Assembly: GCF_026914185.1 (NCBI RefSeq) | Contig: NC_070570.1 | Span: 744,001-808,000, forward strand | Source of the DNA: Puccinia triticina | Lineage: Eukaryota; Basidiomycota; Pucciniomycetes; Pucciniales; Pucciniaceae | DNA length: 64,000 nucleotides | Reading direction: 5' to 3' | Shown here: positions 55,582 through 64,000 of the stretch, piece by piece | Position numbering within the stretch: the stretch's first letter is position 1 | Layout of the letters: every line of letters begins with the position of its first letter | Translations under genes and position numbers: made by a program | The notes under the pieces: model-generated | The model's database searches: none | What the model was told of the DNA's origin: nothing | The model's input: the letters and a program-made list of their open reading frames with translations, nothing else

Positions 55582-57071
55582 CTACGTCACTGGTTCAGGT
55601 AGTGTGGACGCTTCTGAAGGTTCGGATAAAGCAGAAAAGGCATCTAATTTCTGTCGTTTGAAACCGTTCTCAGTATCGCAGGCCTTCTCAGTAAATTGTG
55701 CAGAAACCTCGTTTGAGCCATCTGTATTTGCGAGATTTGAGTCCGATTGCCCAAGAGCTTTTGAGCTGTTTTCGTAACTTCTTCTTTTCTTCGGACGAGG
55801 GCTGGTTGAGCTGGGAGGAAGATCACTCTGATGATCAGCTGTTGGAGCAGGTTTGGCAGCTTTCGTAGGGATTGATTGCAGCTCTCGAGTGCGTTTCAGT
55901 TGTTCTTTTAACGTGAGACCGATCGCGTCCCAATTGGGAGGGTTCTTCAAATTGCTGTAAGGAGCAGTCGAGTTTTTAGAAGATCTTAAGGATGTTGTGG
56001 TAATAGGGTTGCAAGATCGCATTGATGACGTAGTCTTGTGCGCGCCTGCACGAAGAGTGTTGGGATGCTCGGGTAGGAAGGAAGGCTTTGATGATAAAAG
56101 AGAGGATGTAGATGGGAGAGAAGAATTGGAAGATGAGGGGTTAGTTGCAGACGAAATACCGGGCCGTTGCATCGAAGCCAATTTCGCTTCCAACGCAGCA
56201 ATCTTATTGTTAACTCTATAAGCAAACAAAAAATCAGATCGAGTGGCCATTTACAGAAAAAATTGAACGTGCATGTATTTACCCTTTCGGCTGTTGCTGG
56301 GATTTCAAGATGGAAAGCGTCGTTGGTCTCATCGGGTCAGGGCCTACAGGTCTACCTCGCTGGCCCGGTCGCCCTTGGTGATTAGAATTGTTTTGATGTG
56401 GATGTTTGGGTTTGCTCTGATTGGCAGCTTGATGCTCTTGATATTGGCTCTACATGGAATTTCGCCGATCAGGCAAGGAAGATTTGAGATAGCAAGAGTC
56501 ATGAGTTGAAACTGCCAACCTCGTTAGCCTGCGTGACCAGAATTCGTTTACCCCGAACGGGTTTGTTGTTTAGTTCGACCATGGCTTTGAGCGCTTCCTG
56601 ACGATGAATTTCGGTAATGAATTAAGCGCAAAGCATCCACATTGGTCGGATATAAGAGCGACCGTCAAGCATACAGGAGTTCTCGTCAATTTGAAGTACG
56701 GCATAACAACAACAAAAAAAGTGAGGCTTGCGGGTTAGCGATTGCGGATCTTAATTCAGACTTACATCCCGCCGATTCATCTCAATGAAGGCGTATCCCC
56801 TTGGCTTGCCCCTCAACACTCCGGACTTATGGAATAGGAAGTCAAGCTTGGAAATTTTGCCAAATTTCGAAAAGAGGGCCACCAAGGCAAACCTTGCGAG
56901 AGAAATGAAATGATCTCAGTTCAGAAAATTGCATCTTAACCTCCCTGTCCTAGAAGTTTCCAAAAATTCCACTCACTCGTCTACCGCTGGAGAAAGGTTA
57001 CCGACATACAGACGAGAATCAGATGAGGATGGTAGATGTTTTCCAGGAGCGGTGGGATCTTCAGGAAGCAT
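55582..57071 (-). CDS. RBM18-like RNA-binding protein (single RRM)
   Basis: Five exons on the minus strand, 57071-56977, 56892-56766, 56597-56520, 56449-56283 and 56215-55582, give 366 residues with consistent phases. The RRM starts with RNP2 SRLYVGNLSPAVDE and continues LVALFSKFGKISKLDFLFHK, SGVLRGKPRGYAFIEM (RNP1) and EALKAMVELNNKPVRGKRIL. The FLFHKSG-x-L-x-G-x-PRGY signature is characteristic of RBM18. A conserved KIAALEAKLASM segment follows at the start of the last exon, then a long Ser/Pro/Thr-rich tail with a basic PRPKKRRSYE motif, possibly a nuclear signal. The tail is much longer than in animal RBM18 (about 190 residues in all). The role of the family is poorly known; a nuclear RNA function is inferred. 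It is divergent from BUD13. Confidence 0.85.
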
Positions 57072-57426
57072 CGCTGATAGCTTGGAGAGTCTCCGCAGGA
57101 TATGGTGATCGATAAACGTTGACGTTGGTGTTGACGGCTGTCAGTGTTTTTGGAATGTTGTCCGGGCTGCTGGGGTACAAGCCGGACTCGCGGGGTGACC
57201 GAGTGAACGGGGGCCGCCTGGGTGACAAGGGGAACGAAATCTGAGGACTCTGTTTACAGCTGTCACCTGTTGCGCGGCTCTGTGACATCGATGGACATGT
57301 ACTTCAGCCAACTTGCTCACTCCAACAACCACTGCTTGCCATCTCATGTGATCAACAAGTTCGAATACTCTAAGCGAAATTTCGATAGGATACGACCACG
57401 GGAGTTTTGATCAAGCAGATCTCTTA
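57072..57426. promoter_or_regulatory. Divergent promoter region of RBM18-like and BUD13 genes
   Basis: 355 bases separate the two ATGs. The region is balanced in GC and has no obvious TATA box. Open frames here (57141-57410) look like chance. It presumably holds both transcription starts. Confidence 0.4.
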
Positions 57427-58737
57427 ATGGCCGAAGACCTACAAGCATACTTGGCGTCCAAGTACATGTCCGGACCCAAGGCCGAGGCTATCCTGGCGGC
57501 GAGGAAAGATGGATCTAAAAAGAAATCAAAGAAAAAAGTCAAATCAAGTGAAACCAACGAGCAACTTGCGCCTTCGTATTCTGGGATGATCCTGAAGGAC
57601 GTGGACGGGGAAGACGAGTGGGGATCAGGTGTGAGAGACGAGGAACTTGACGCAGCCCCTGGTAAGGCTTTCACTCAATTCAGCGCATACAGTCATCGTG
57701 GTTGAGTTTGCAATGATTTTGAACAATTCTGATATTCTTAGTTGTGGAAAACGTTCCAACTTTCAAGGGGAAATCATCAGCCGAGTCCAAGTGGGAGACG
57801 ATCAAACCATCTCAACGGGCCGAGACAAAAGAAGAGGAAGACGACGAAAGAGAGCCTGAGGACGAAAGGCCACAGATAGTTGCAAGTAGTTCCACGAACG
57901 TCGTAGCGGGTGGCTTGCAAACAGCGGAGGCGATTCGGGCGAAATTTGCCTCCAAACCGACCGTCGCTGCGCCAGTGTCAGATGACGAACCAGAAGAAGA
58001 GACGATCTATCGAGACTCGCAAGGGAGGAAGATTGATACCAAACAGATGCGGGCCGAAGAAAAAAGGCGGCAGGCTCGAGAGCTTGAAAAAAAGATGAAA
58101 AAAATGGAGTGGGGGAAAGGATTGGTACAAAGGGAAGACCGGAAAACCAACGCAAAGGAATTGAGCAAGATTGCCTCTCAGCCTTTCGCCCGGTCAGTCT
58201 CAATCAAAAAACTTGGATCTATACGCCTCTATTTCGGAAATTGACTATTTGTTCTGTCTAATCCAGCACTATTGACGACAAAGAGTTAAACGACGAGTTG
58301 AAGGGAAAACAAAGATGGAACGACCCAGCCGCACGCTTCCTTACAGTAATCACTATTTTATCCCACCATTTTCTCTAGTGCGTTTTCAGTTCTTCAACTG
58401 ACTGCCCAAATGCGACTGGTTCCTCAGAAATCAAGTGATTCGTCATCTAAATCTACGAAACCTAAATATAACGGGCCTCCTCCACCGCCGAACCGATATG
58501 GTATTCCGCCTGGATTTCGTTGGGATGGAGTCGATCGCTCCAACGGATTCGAAAAGAAATTATTTCAAACCGGAAACGATCAGAAAAGGGTTCAGTGCAT
58601 TCCAGTCCTCTTCCTTATTAGAAAACTTGCACATGCAAACTCCAACTAAAGCACTCAATGAACTTCTTCGTTTATTTCCTTTTTTGATTCACTAGCTGCG
58701 GGCAGAGGCTTATAACTACTCAGTGGACGAAATGTAG
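57427..58737 (+). CDS. BUD13: Pre-mRNA-splicing factor BUD13/CWC26
   Basis: Five exons, 57427-57661, 57742-58192, 58267-58345, 58428-58589 and 58696-58737, give 322 residues. The start [19 protein letters not shown] is followed by a Lys-rich [11 protein letters not shown] tract, as in the family. The long acidic middle ends in [11 protein letters not shown]. The conserved C-terminal half follows: [77 protein letters not shown] and [10 protein letters not shown] at the very end. BUD13 is a subunit of the RES complex (with Pml1 and Snu17) that promotes splicing and nuclear retention of unspliced pre-mRNA. The last exon is only 14 codons; its donor GTTCAG is unusual but is the only one restoring KRLRAEAY. 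Confidence 0.95.
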
Positions 58738-60385
58738 AACAAGCAATAATGGATCTGCCACACATGTGGATGTATTCATATATGTGGTTTTCCTTTCTGG
58801 ATGCGTCAAGAGACGGTTTGTCGCCGAGATTCTCAGACTTCTACCGGGGACAAGTAGGCCTACAGCCCTCAAGGAGACATCCAGGAGCCCAAAATAGTCA
58901 ATTTACGAGCAGATGGGATTGAAACTGAAATAGACGACAGTAATGCGGATGTCGGGCCAGCATCTAAGACAATGTGACTAATGAGATTCAAAGCACTCAA
59001 TGAACTTCTTTATTTAGTTACAGACAAGGAGATGATATTAAAAACATTAAAGGAAACAACCAGTGAAATGGGGTAAATATAAAGGTGTACATAACAAACT
59101 AGCACATGGCACCATAGAAAAAAATAGTGTCAGCAACCAACATGCAATCAAACAAAAGCTTATTTGCAACATTACGAATCAGTTGGAATGGGACTAAATT
59201 GCTTCATTGTGCGAATGGCTTTTAAAAACAACAATAAGGCGAGAGGGGGGCGGAAAATCATCATTTCATTCCCAATGAGTAGAATAGGTCGTCGGACGGG
59301 CACGTAACCCTAGCTTGCTTTCCCGAGGGAGGCAGACCCCTCAGACGTTCTTCCAACTCGGAATGATCAGTGGGGGGCCTTGTCCCGAAGGACGAAGGTG
59401 AGAGGGGGATCGGAAGAAAGCAACAACAGCCCGGCCACAGTAGATAAACAGACGCGAAGATACGGTCGAAGAAACCCAGAGTCTACTTTTATGATCTTGT
59501 CAAAAAGACAAAAAATAGACATAAAAAACAGAATAGGGGCGGATGGTTTAGACCCGCTCCTCTACGGAATCAGCCAACTTCTACCGGGGAAGAGACAACG
59601 GAATCAGGATCCATGATAGGATGAAGATTCCTCGAAGGAGGATGTCTAGACTTCGCTAGTCGGCGATTACGGCAGGGAGGAACTTGGAAGAGAATAAAAT
59701 TGGGAAGAGCTCCGTCATTCCTAATGAGGACCAAGTTAAAGTGAGATGAGAACTAGTGAAGATTAGGCGTTCGGATCAACACAGCTCTTCACGCTTTCCC
59801 AGGAATCAGATCATGTACCTTCCAAGAACTTGGAGACAGTCCAGATTGGAGGCACGCAACTTGGAAAAGACGCAAGCCGAAGAGAAAAACGAACAAATCG
59901 TTTTGAAAGTGAAGCTTGGTGTCCTCACGATACCTCCAAAAGAAGAGCACTGCCGGAATCCAAGTCAAGGAGAGGAAACAACGATACTGAAACTGAAGAA
60001 AGCGCGATTCCGGAGCCAGGACATTACCTCAATCTACACTAGGTCAACTACTTCCCTCATAGGTAGGAGAACCGGGGATACAAGCCCCTCTTCCAACCCA
60101 GGTCAAGCATTAACTCGATCGGGTTTTTAAAATTTTATTTCATACATCCTTTACAAGTTCCAAACTGACCTGCTTTCATCGGACAACGACGGCCTGACAT
60201 TTACCATCCTTCTTCAGTCAACGACCGATCGAATAGAAGTTGAGGTGATTCCGGGAGGCAATGGAACATTGAATGCCGAGACAAACAAAGACCGATTGAA
60301 ATTAGGGTTAGATAGAAGGAGGGAACCTTCAAGGCCTGGGTTCTTCTAGATATCTTCTGTCTGCAACTAAAGAGCTCGCAGCCGC
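58738..60385. other. Coding-like but unidentified stretch
   Basis: Several plus-strand frames with Arg/Lys/Glu/Ser-rich translation (58865-58978, 59380-59616, 59756-60130, about 60152-60349) alternate, with a coding-like base bias. The last reads TDLLSSDNDGLTFTILLQST before a TAG. CTTCTACCGGGGA occurs twice (58838 and 59578). I could not join them into a protein or identify a family. Either an unrecognised gene or the decayed remnant of one. Confidence 0.3.
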
Positions 60386-60971
60386 ATGCTACTGGGGGGT
60401 GGGGGAAGAGGAGAGAGTGGGGGGAAGAGAGGCGGGCCGCGGGGCCTGGAGAGGGTTGTTTTATATCTGATGAGCGGCAGCCCGCGCGAACGCGTCTCTT
60501 CGCGGCGTGCTCAGCTTCCGAGCGTGTGTGTATATCGCGACAGGGCTGTCCCCAGAAGCGACTTTCACAGGTTGCTCAGCTTACACCAATGGTCACCGCT
60601 GCCACGTGCAAACGCGCTTCCTTCACCATCCAGCTTAATCGCGTACCCCGTCTCCATGACCTATTTGCGTATTAGCATGAAAAAAAGTCGTACCGTCTGG
60701 GGTACATATAGTAGGCACACACGGCGTTACAACTTGCAAGCCGCTGATTTTTGACATATCAGTCGCGACGCAACCATGGCACAAATCAACAACGCTTCAG
60801 GAACAAGATCGCCACCAACTCATGTTTCATTCTCCAGTACCACTATCCCTTCCCCTCTCCTGCCGACACTTTATCTCCACCCTTTCTCATTGACAGGTGC
60901 GTACTTCGATGCCTGCGATCTAAACTAGACGAAAGGGGTTGGATCAGTTAGTTCACGGAGTGCCGGCAGGG
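60386..60971. other. No gene recognised
   Basis: Starts with a G-rich stretch (60390-60460). One 122-codon frame has mixed composition without a motif. Confidence 0.35.
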
Positions 60972-61164
60972 CCGCAGAAACAGTCAAAATACTACAATTC
61001 AGACTTTGCCAACTGAGGGATGGGAGAATTGGAACGCCTCTGCTAGTACTCCGTGAACAAAGGGGCTGAATTGGTTAGTTCACCTAGTGCCAGCAGGGGG
61101 GCTCTAATTCCCCCATCCCTCAGTTGGCAAAACCTGAATTGTAGGATTTTGATGGTTTCTGCGG
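60972..61164. repeat. Inverted repeat, about 190 bp
   Basis: The left arm CCGCAGAAACAGTCAAAATA and onward through CAACTGAGGGATGGGAGAAT is mirrored by ATTCCCCCATCCCTCAGTTG and onward to TTGATGGTTTCTGCGG. In the spacer, GTTAGTTCAC with AGTGCC(A/G)GCAGGG also occurs as a direct repeat of the sequence left of the first arm. Confidence 0.75.
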
Positions 61165-63090
61165 CAGGGATGCCCGAATTGTGTTTGGTTCTGATGATCA
61201 TAAACATTTCAAGTATTTGTGCAACTTGTAAGGCAGGATTATCAGATTCTAGCGCAAGAGTATACATTATGTACAAGTGAACAGGTCTGAGTAGATGATA
61301 GACTTGTTTGAGACTTGGAAGATAAGGAAAGTACATATGTAGGAAGGTTTGTTGGTTTCCAAGAACCTAAATTGTGTCCTTCTCCCATGGAGTGATGTCC
61401 TCCTCCTGGGCAGCAATCAAAAGCTAACAAGAAAGGCTTGATTGGGTTTCTTTTCTTGCTTTTTTTGATGGGAAACATACAAAAAAAATGTTATAAGAAT
61501 GGGTCAGCCTGTATGAGCTCCAAAAAATGGAAGAATTCCCTCCCGTTTAGAAGAGCAGCTAAATGTTATTTTCTAATTTCAAGGGGCAGTGAAAGCAGTT
61601 TCTACACTAGTAAAATATAGAAAATTGAAATAAAAAACAACCATTTTTCTAAACCAGCAGTAATTCCTCCAAAAATTGGGTGCATTCCGTGTGCTCCAAA
61701 AATTTTGGAGTGCACTTCATTTCACTCCAAAATTAACTAGTATTCCAAAAGTGTTGTAGTGCACACTGCATGCCGTTCATAGAACATGGATTTCACACTA
61801 TTCCACTCCATAAATGGAGTGAATTACTGTGCAATAATATTTTTGGAGTGCACACTTCATGCACTCCAAAACATTTCAAGTGTATAACTACCCTGAATGG
61901 CTTGCCTACCAACCATAAAGGATTTGGTATATTATTGCTGATCTTTGGTCAAGACTAGCAGTTTAGAAGATCATTTTACTTTTAAGATTAAGATTGATTG
62001 ATGAAATACACAAAATCAAGGCTGAGATATGAACTAGAAATCAAGCGTGAGGATTGGGGGAAGTGAGGATGAATAATCTCAGTTGAGCAGATCAGGATGG
62101 TGCACAAAATGAATGAGGAGAACCCATGAGGTGAGATTGCTTGTAAGAAGACAGCATATATTTGCTAATTAAAAGCAAGGCCACACTGTGGTTGAGAGAA
62201 AAATGTGTATTCAAGACGGAAGAGGCAAACCACAAGACAAAGATGCCACAATATTACAAGAGATACCAAACAATTTTATAAGGCATGCTTGTTAGGTTTC
62301 TTTTAACTACAAACCTGAAGAATCAGACATACTTTGTTTTGATGAAATCAGTCTATAATGAAGACACAGAATCGACAGAAGAAATTTGTAAGGTGGAGGC
62401 TTTTGGGATGAGTAAGAAAAAGAAACAAAGTCTCAAATTTTCCTATGTTGATAAGTAGCACGGGCTGGTATTCAAATTTTAATTGTACTCCACTTCTCTC
62501 AATGGCTAGTCTGTGCTGCCCAATTATTGCAGTGTTTTGCCCTTGATCACGGTTTGAGACCAGCCATTGAGGGGAATACACTATATTTGTACAGTGTAAT
62601 AGTGAAAATTCCACATTCTTTGGGGTGCATGAAGTGTACAATACAACACTTTTGGAGTACAATTTCATGCACTCTCTTTTTGGATTGGCATAGTATTTTG
62701 TAAAATAAGACTGAAAAAGGAGGAGGAGTGATGACAAGGTATCAAGGAATAAAGCTCAGAGACTGGGAACAAACAAGGAAGCCCTCTTTGAGGGCTAGAG
62801 CTACTAGCATGCAAGGTGAAAAAAGCATGCTCACAGCAAGAGACTGGATTATGGTCTCAGGGATCAGGCAAAGAAGAGCATATGGGCTGATTTATTGTCT
62901 TGGGGAAAAGATATTTGATCTACTACCAGGTGTTTGAGTTGTGGGACAGAAGGTGAAACAAATCTTGTGAATCTGAAGAGAAGAAATTGTTGGAATTTGT
63001 CTTATGACACAAACTCTTGAAAGAGAAAAATCCCTGGTGAGTGACATGTGTTTCACATGTACTCATGGAAGTTAAAAAACTGAAAGATTT
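61165..63090. other. Gene-free, with TTTGGAGTGCA repeats
   Basis: 61680-61885 has five or more TTTGGAGTGCAC or inverse GTGCACTCCAAAA motifs in both orientations, and 62590-62690 has diverged versions (TTTGGGGTGCATGAAGTG, TTTGGAGTACAATTTCATGC). These look like MITE ends in hairpin arrangement. No gene is recognised. Confidence 0.4.
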
Positions 63091-63352
63091 TCTTTCATGT
63101 GCAGATTTGAACTGTTCCGTGATGGAACAGCCGATTGGCAAAAGAGCAGTATGCTTGATGATCAAAGACTATGATGTCATTGATAGCAAAGATCGAGAAT
63201 CATCAAACTCAAGGTGAGTTAATGATTCTAATCCTGATTGACAGTCAACAAGGATCTAATCAATTCTTCTTGAAATCAACCATCAGAACAAAGCTATCTA
63301 AAATTGAAATCAACAAGAAGTTTGTTAAAAAGAAATCTTATAGCGAGATGAA
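63091..63352 (+). other. Coding-like fragment related to 23.2 kb
   Basis: After a CATGTGCAG acceptor-like site the frame PIGKRAVCLMIKDYDV and VIDSKDRESSNS runs to a GTGAGT donor-like site near 63213. Another open stretch to a TGA near 63354 follows. The minus-strand segment at about 23265-23170 reads PIGKRAMCLMVNDVTV in the same frame. Gene identity unknown. Confidence 0.35.
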
Positions 63353-63845
63353 ATGAAACTGATAAACAGTTTATAATAAACTGCCTGAACTATCAGTTAT
63401 CAATCTCGAAGAAAAGGCCTAAAGATTTGCTTAAATCCTGTACAGCATAATTGAACAAAATTAATAACACTTTAAAAACTCATTCACAATCAAAATTGTC
63501 GTGTGCTAACAATTATCATCTGTATTTCTTAGTCATAAGATTATTACTCAGCCTTGTTTACCTCAAGAATATTTTTCTTCATATACTATTGAATAATCAA
63601 TAGCCAGGATTTTATCTGCCTTTTAGGTATAAAAGATATTTTCATTTATTCTCATTGTATTCTTAGCACACTTTATACTTATAAAAATAAAAATAAAACC
63701 TTTTAGTTTTCTGAATTCTTTCAGAAATGAGTGACAGATGAGTGACAGGGAAAAGAAAGAGGAAAGTAGAGAAGTAACTGGTGAAGGTCTAACATAGTGT
63801 GCACTCCAAGTTTCTTGAATTGTGTGGACTTCACTGTGATATGCT
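63353..63845. other. AT-rich gene-free stretch
   Basis: Very AT-rich (several TTATTACT and TATAAAAATAAAAATAAAAC stretches) with no frame or repeat recognised. Confidence 0.4.
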
Positions 63846-64000
63846 TTATGGTTCACCATCTAGCCCATTTTGAAATTATTTTCTTTCTCATATGTACACT
63901 CACAAAATCAACCAATATGGTGGCACCACTGGATTCTACAGTCAAAAACTATGCAGTACACCATGGAGAACACACCATACACCCCTCTGGATCAGAAGTT
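63846..64000 (+). mobile_element. LTR-like repeat, copy C, cut by the window end
   Basis: CATCTAGCCCATTTTGAAAT, TTTCTCATATGTACACTCAC, GTGGCACCACTGGATTCTAC and CCCCTCTGGATCAGAAG follow copy A from about 33210 to 33360 with few differences and in the same orientation. The rest lies outside the window. Confidence 0.6.

Noticed and set aside
1..64000. Bacterial-type operons, phage or plasmid features
   Set aside because: All recognised genes are spliced eukaryotic genes; no operon, attachment site or replication origin signature was seen.

Overview
The window reads as nuclear DNA of a filamentous basidiomycete, most likely a rust fungus (Pucciniales). Supporting points are spliced genes with many 50-150 bp introns, spliced tRNA genes, host-type housekeeping genes with fungal features (frataxin, RIB4 lumazine synthase, membrane-anchored Tcd dehydratase, CPL1-like secreted protein), and long AT-rich stretches filled with nested small transposons and LTR-like sequence. 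The order level is inference; no species is claimed.

Layout. 1-2772: 3' part of a Q-rich Mediator MED25-like gene. 3572-3685: intron-containing tRNA-Met. 3.7-14.7 kb: gene-free, repeat-rich (hairpin MITEs, a tandem and nested CACCAGGGG-ended element carrying a hAT-like element, large palindromes built from GTCCCTCCC units). 14.7-17.3 kb: tRNA-Asp, an eight-exon tRNA t6A dehydratase gene (TCD) and an intron-containing tRNA-Trp. 17.4-25 kb: nested MITEs, a mitochondrial carrier fragment, an ORF split by a hAT-like element. 25.7-27.8 kb: a secreted-protein gene interrupted by one in-frame stop. 29.67-31.11 kb: a near-perfect 1.4 kb palindrome with a MITE at its centre, whose right arm runs into an OGG1 8-oxoguanine glycosylase gene (31.1-32.8 kb). 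33-37 kb: LTR-like and other repeats. 37.06-38.32 kb: five-exon CPL1-like cysteine-rich secreted protein. 39.2-43.1 kb: an apparently complete hAT transposon inserted into a hairpin MITE, with perfect 8-bp target duplication. 43-46.6 kb: repeats. 46.76-48.65 kb: divergent RIB4 (riboflavin) and frataxin (iron-sulfur) genes. 49-55 kb: Gypsy integrase remnant split by a MITE, more MITEs, an LTR-like copy carrying another element. 55.58-58.74 kb: divergent RBM18-like and BUD13/CWC26 genes. 58.7-64 kb: coding-like fragments without identification and repeats, ending inside a further LTR-like copy.

The housekeeping genes come in compact islands (TCD with two tRNAs; RIB4 with frataxin; RBM18 with BUD13) separated by transposon-rich DNA. 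The most interesting structure is the mobile-element network. One intact hAT element and three smaller elements share TAGAGA ends, GGTACC-rich subterminal sequence and 8-bp target duplications, and several were caught inside other repeats or an ORF. The other notable structure is the MITE-centred palindrome that copied the OGG1 promoter and its divergent neighbour. All exon structures were derived by hand from splice signals, frame continuity and family knowledge; no search or alignment program was run.
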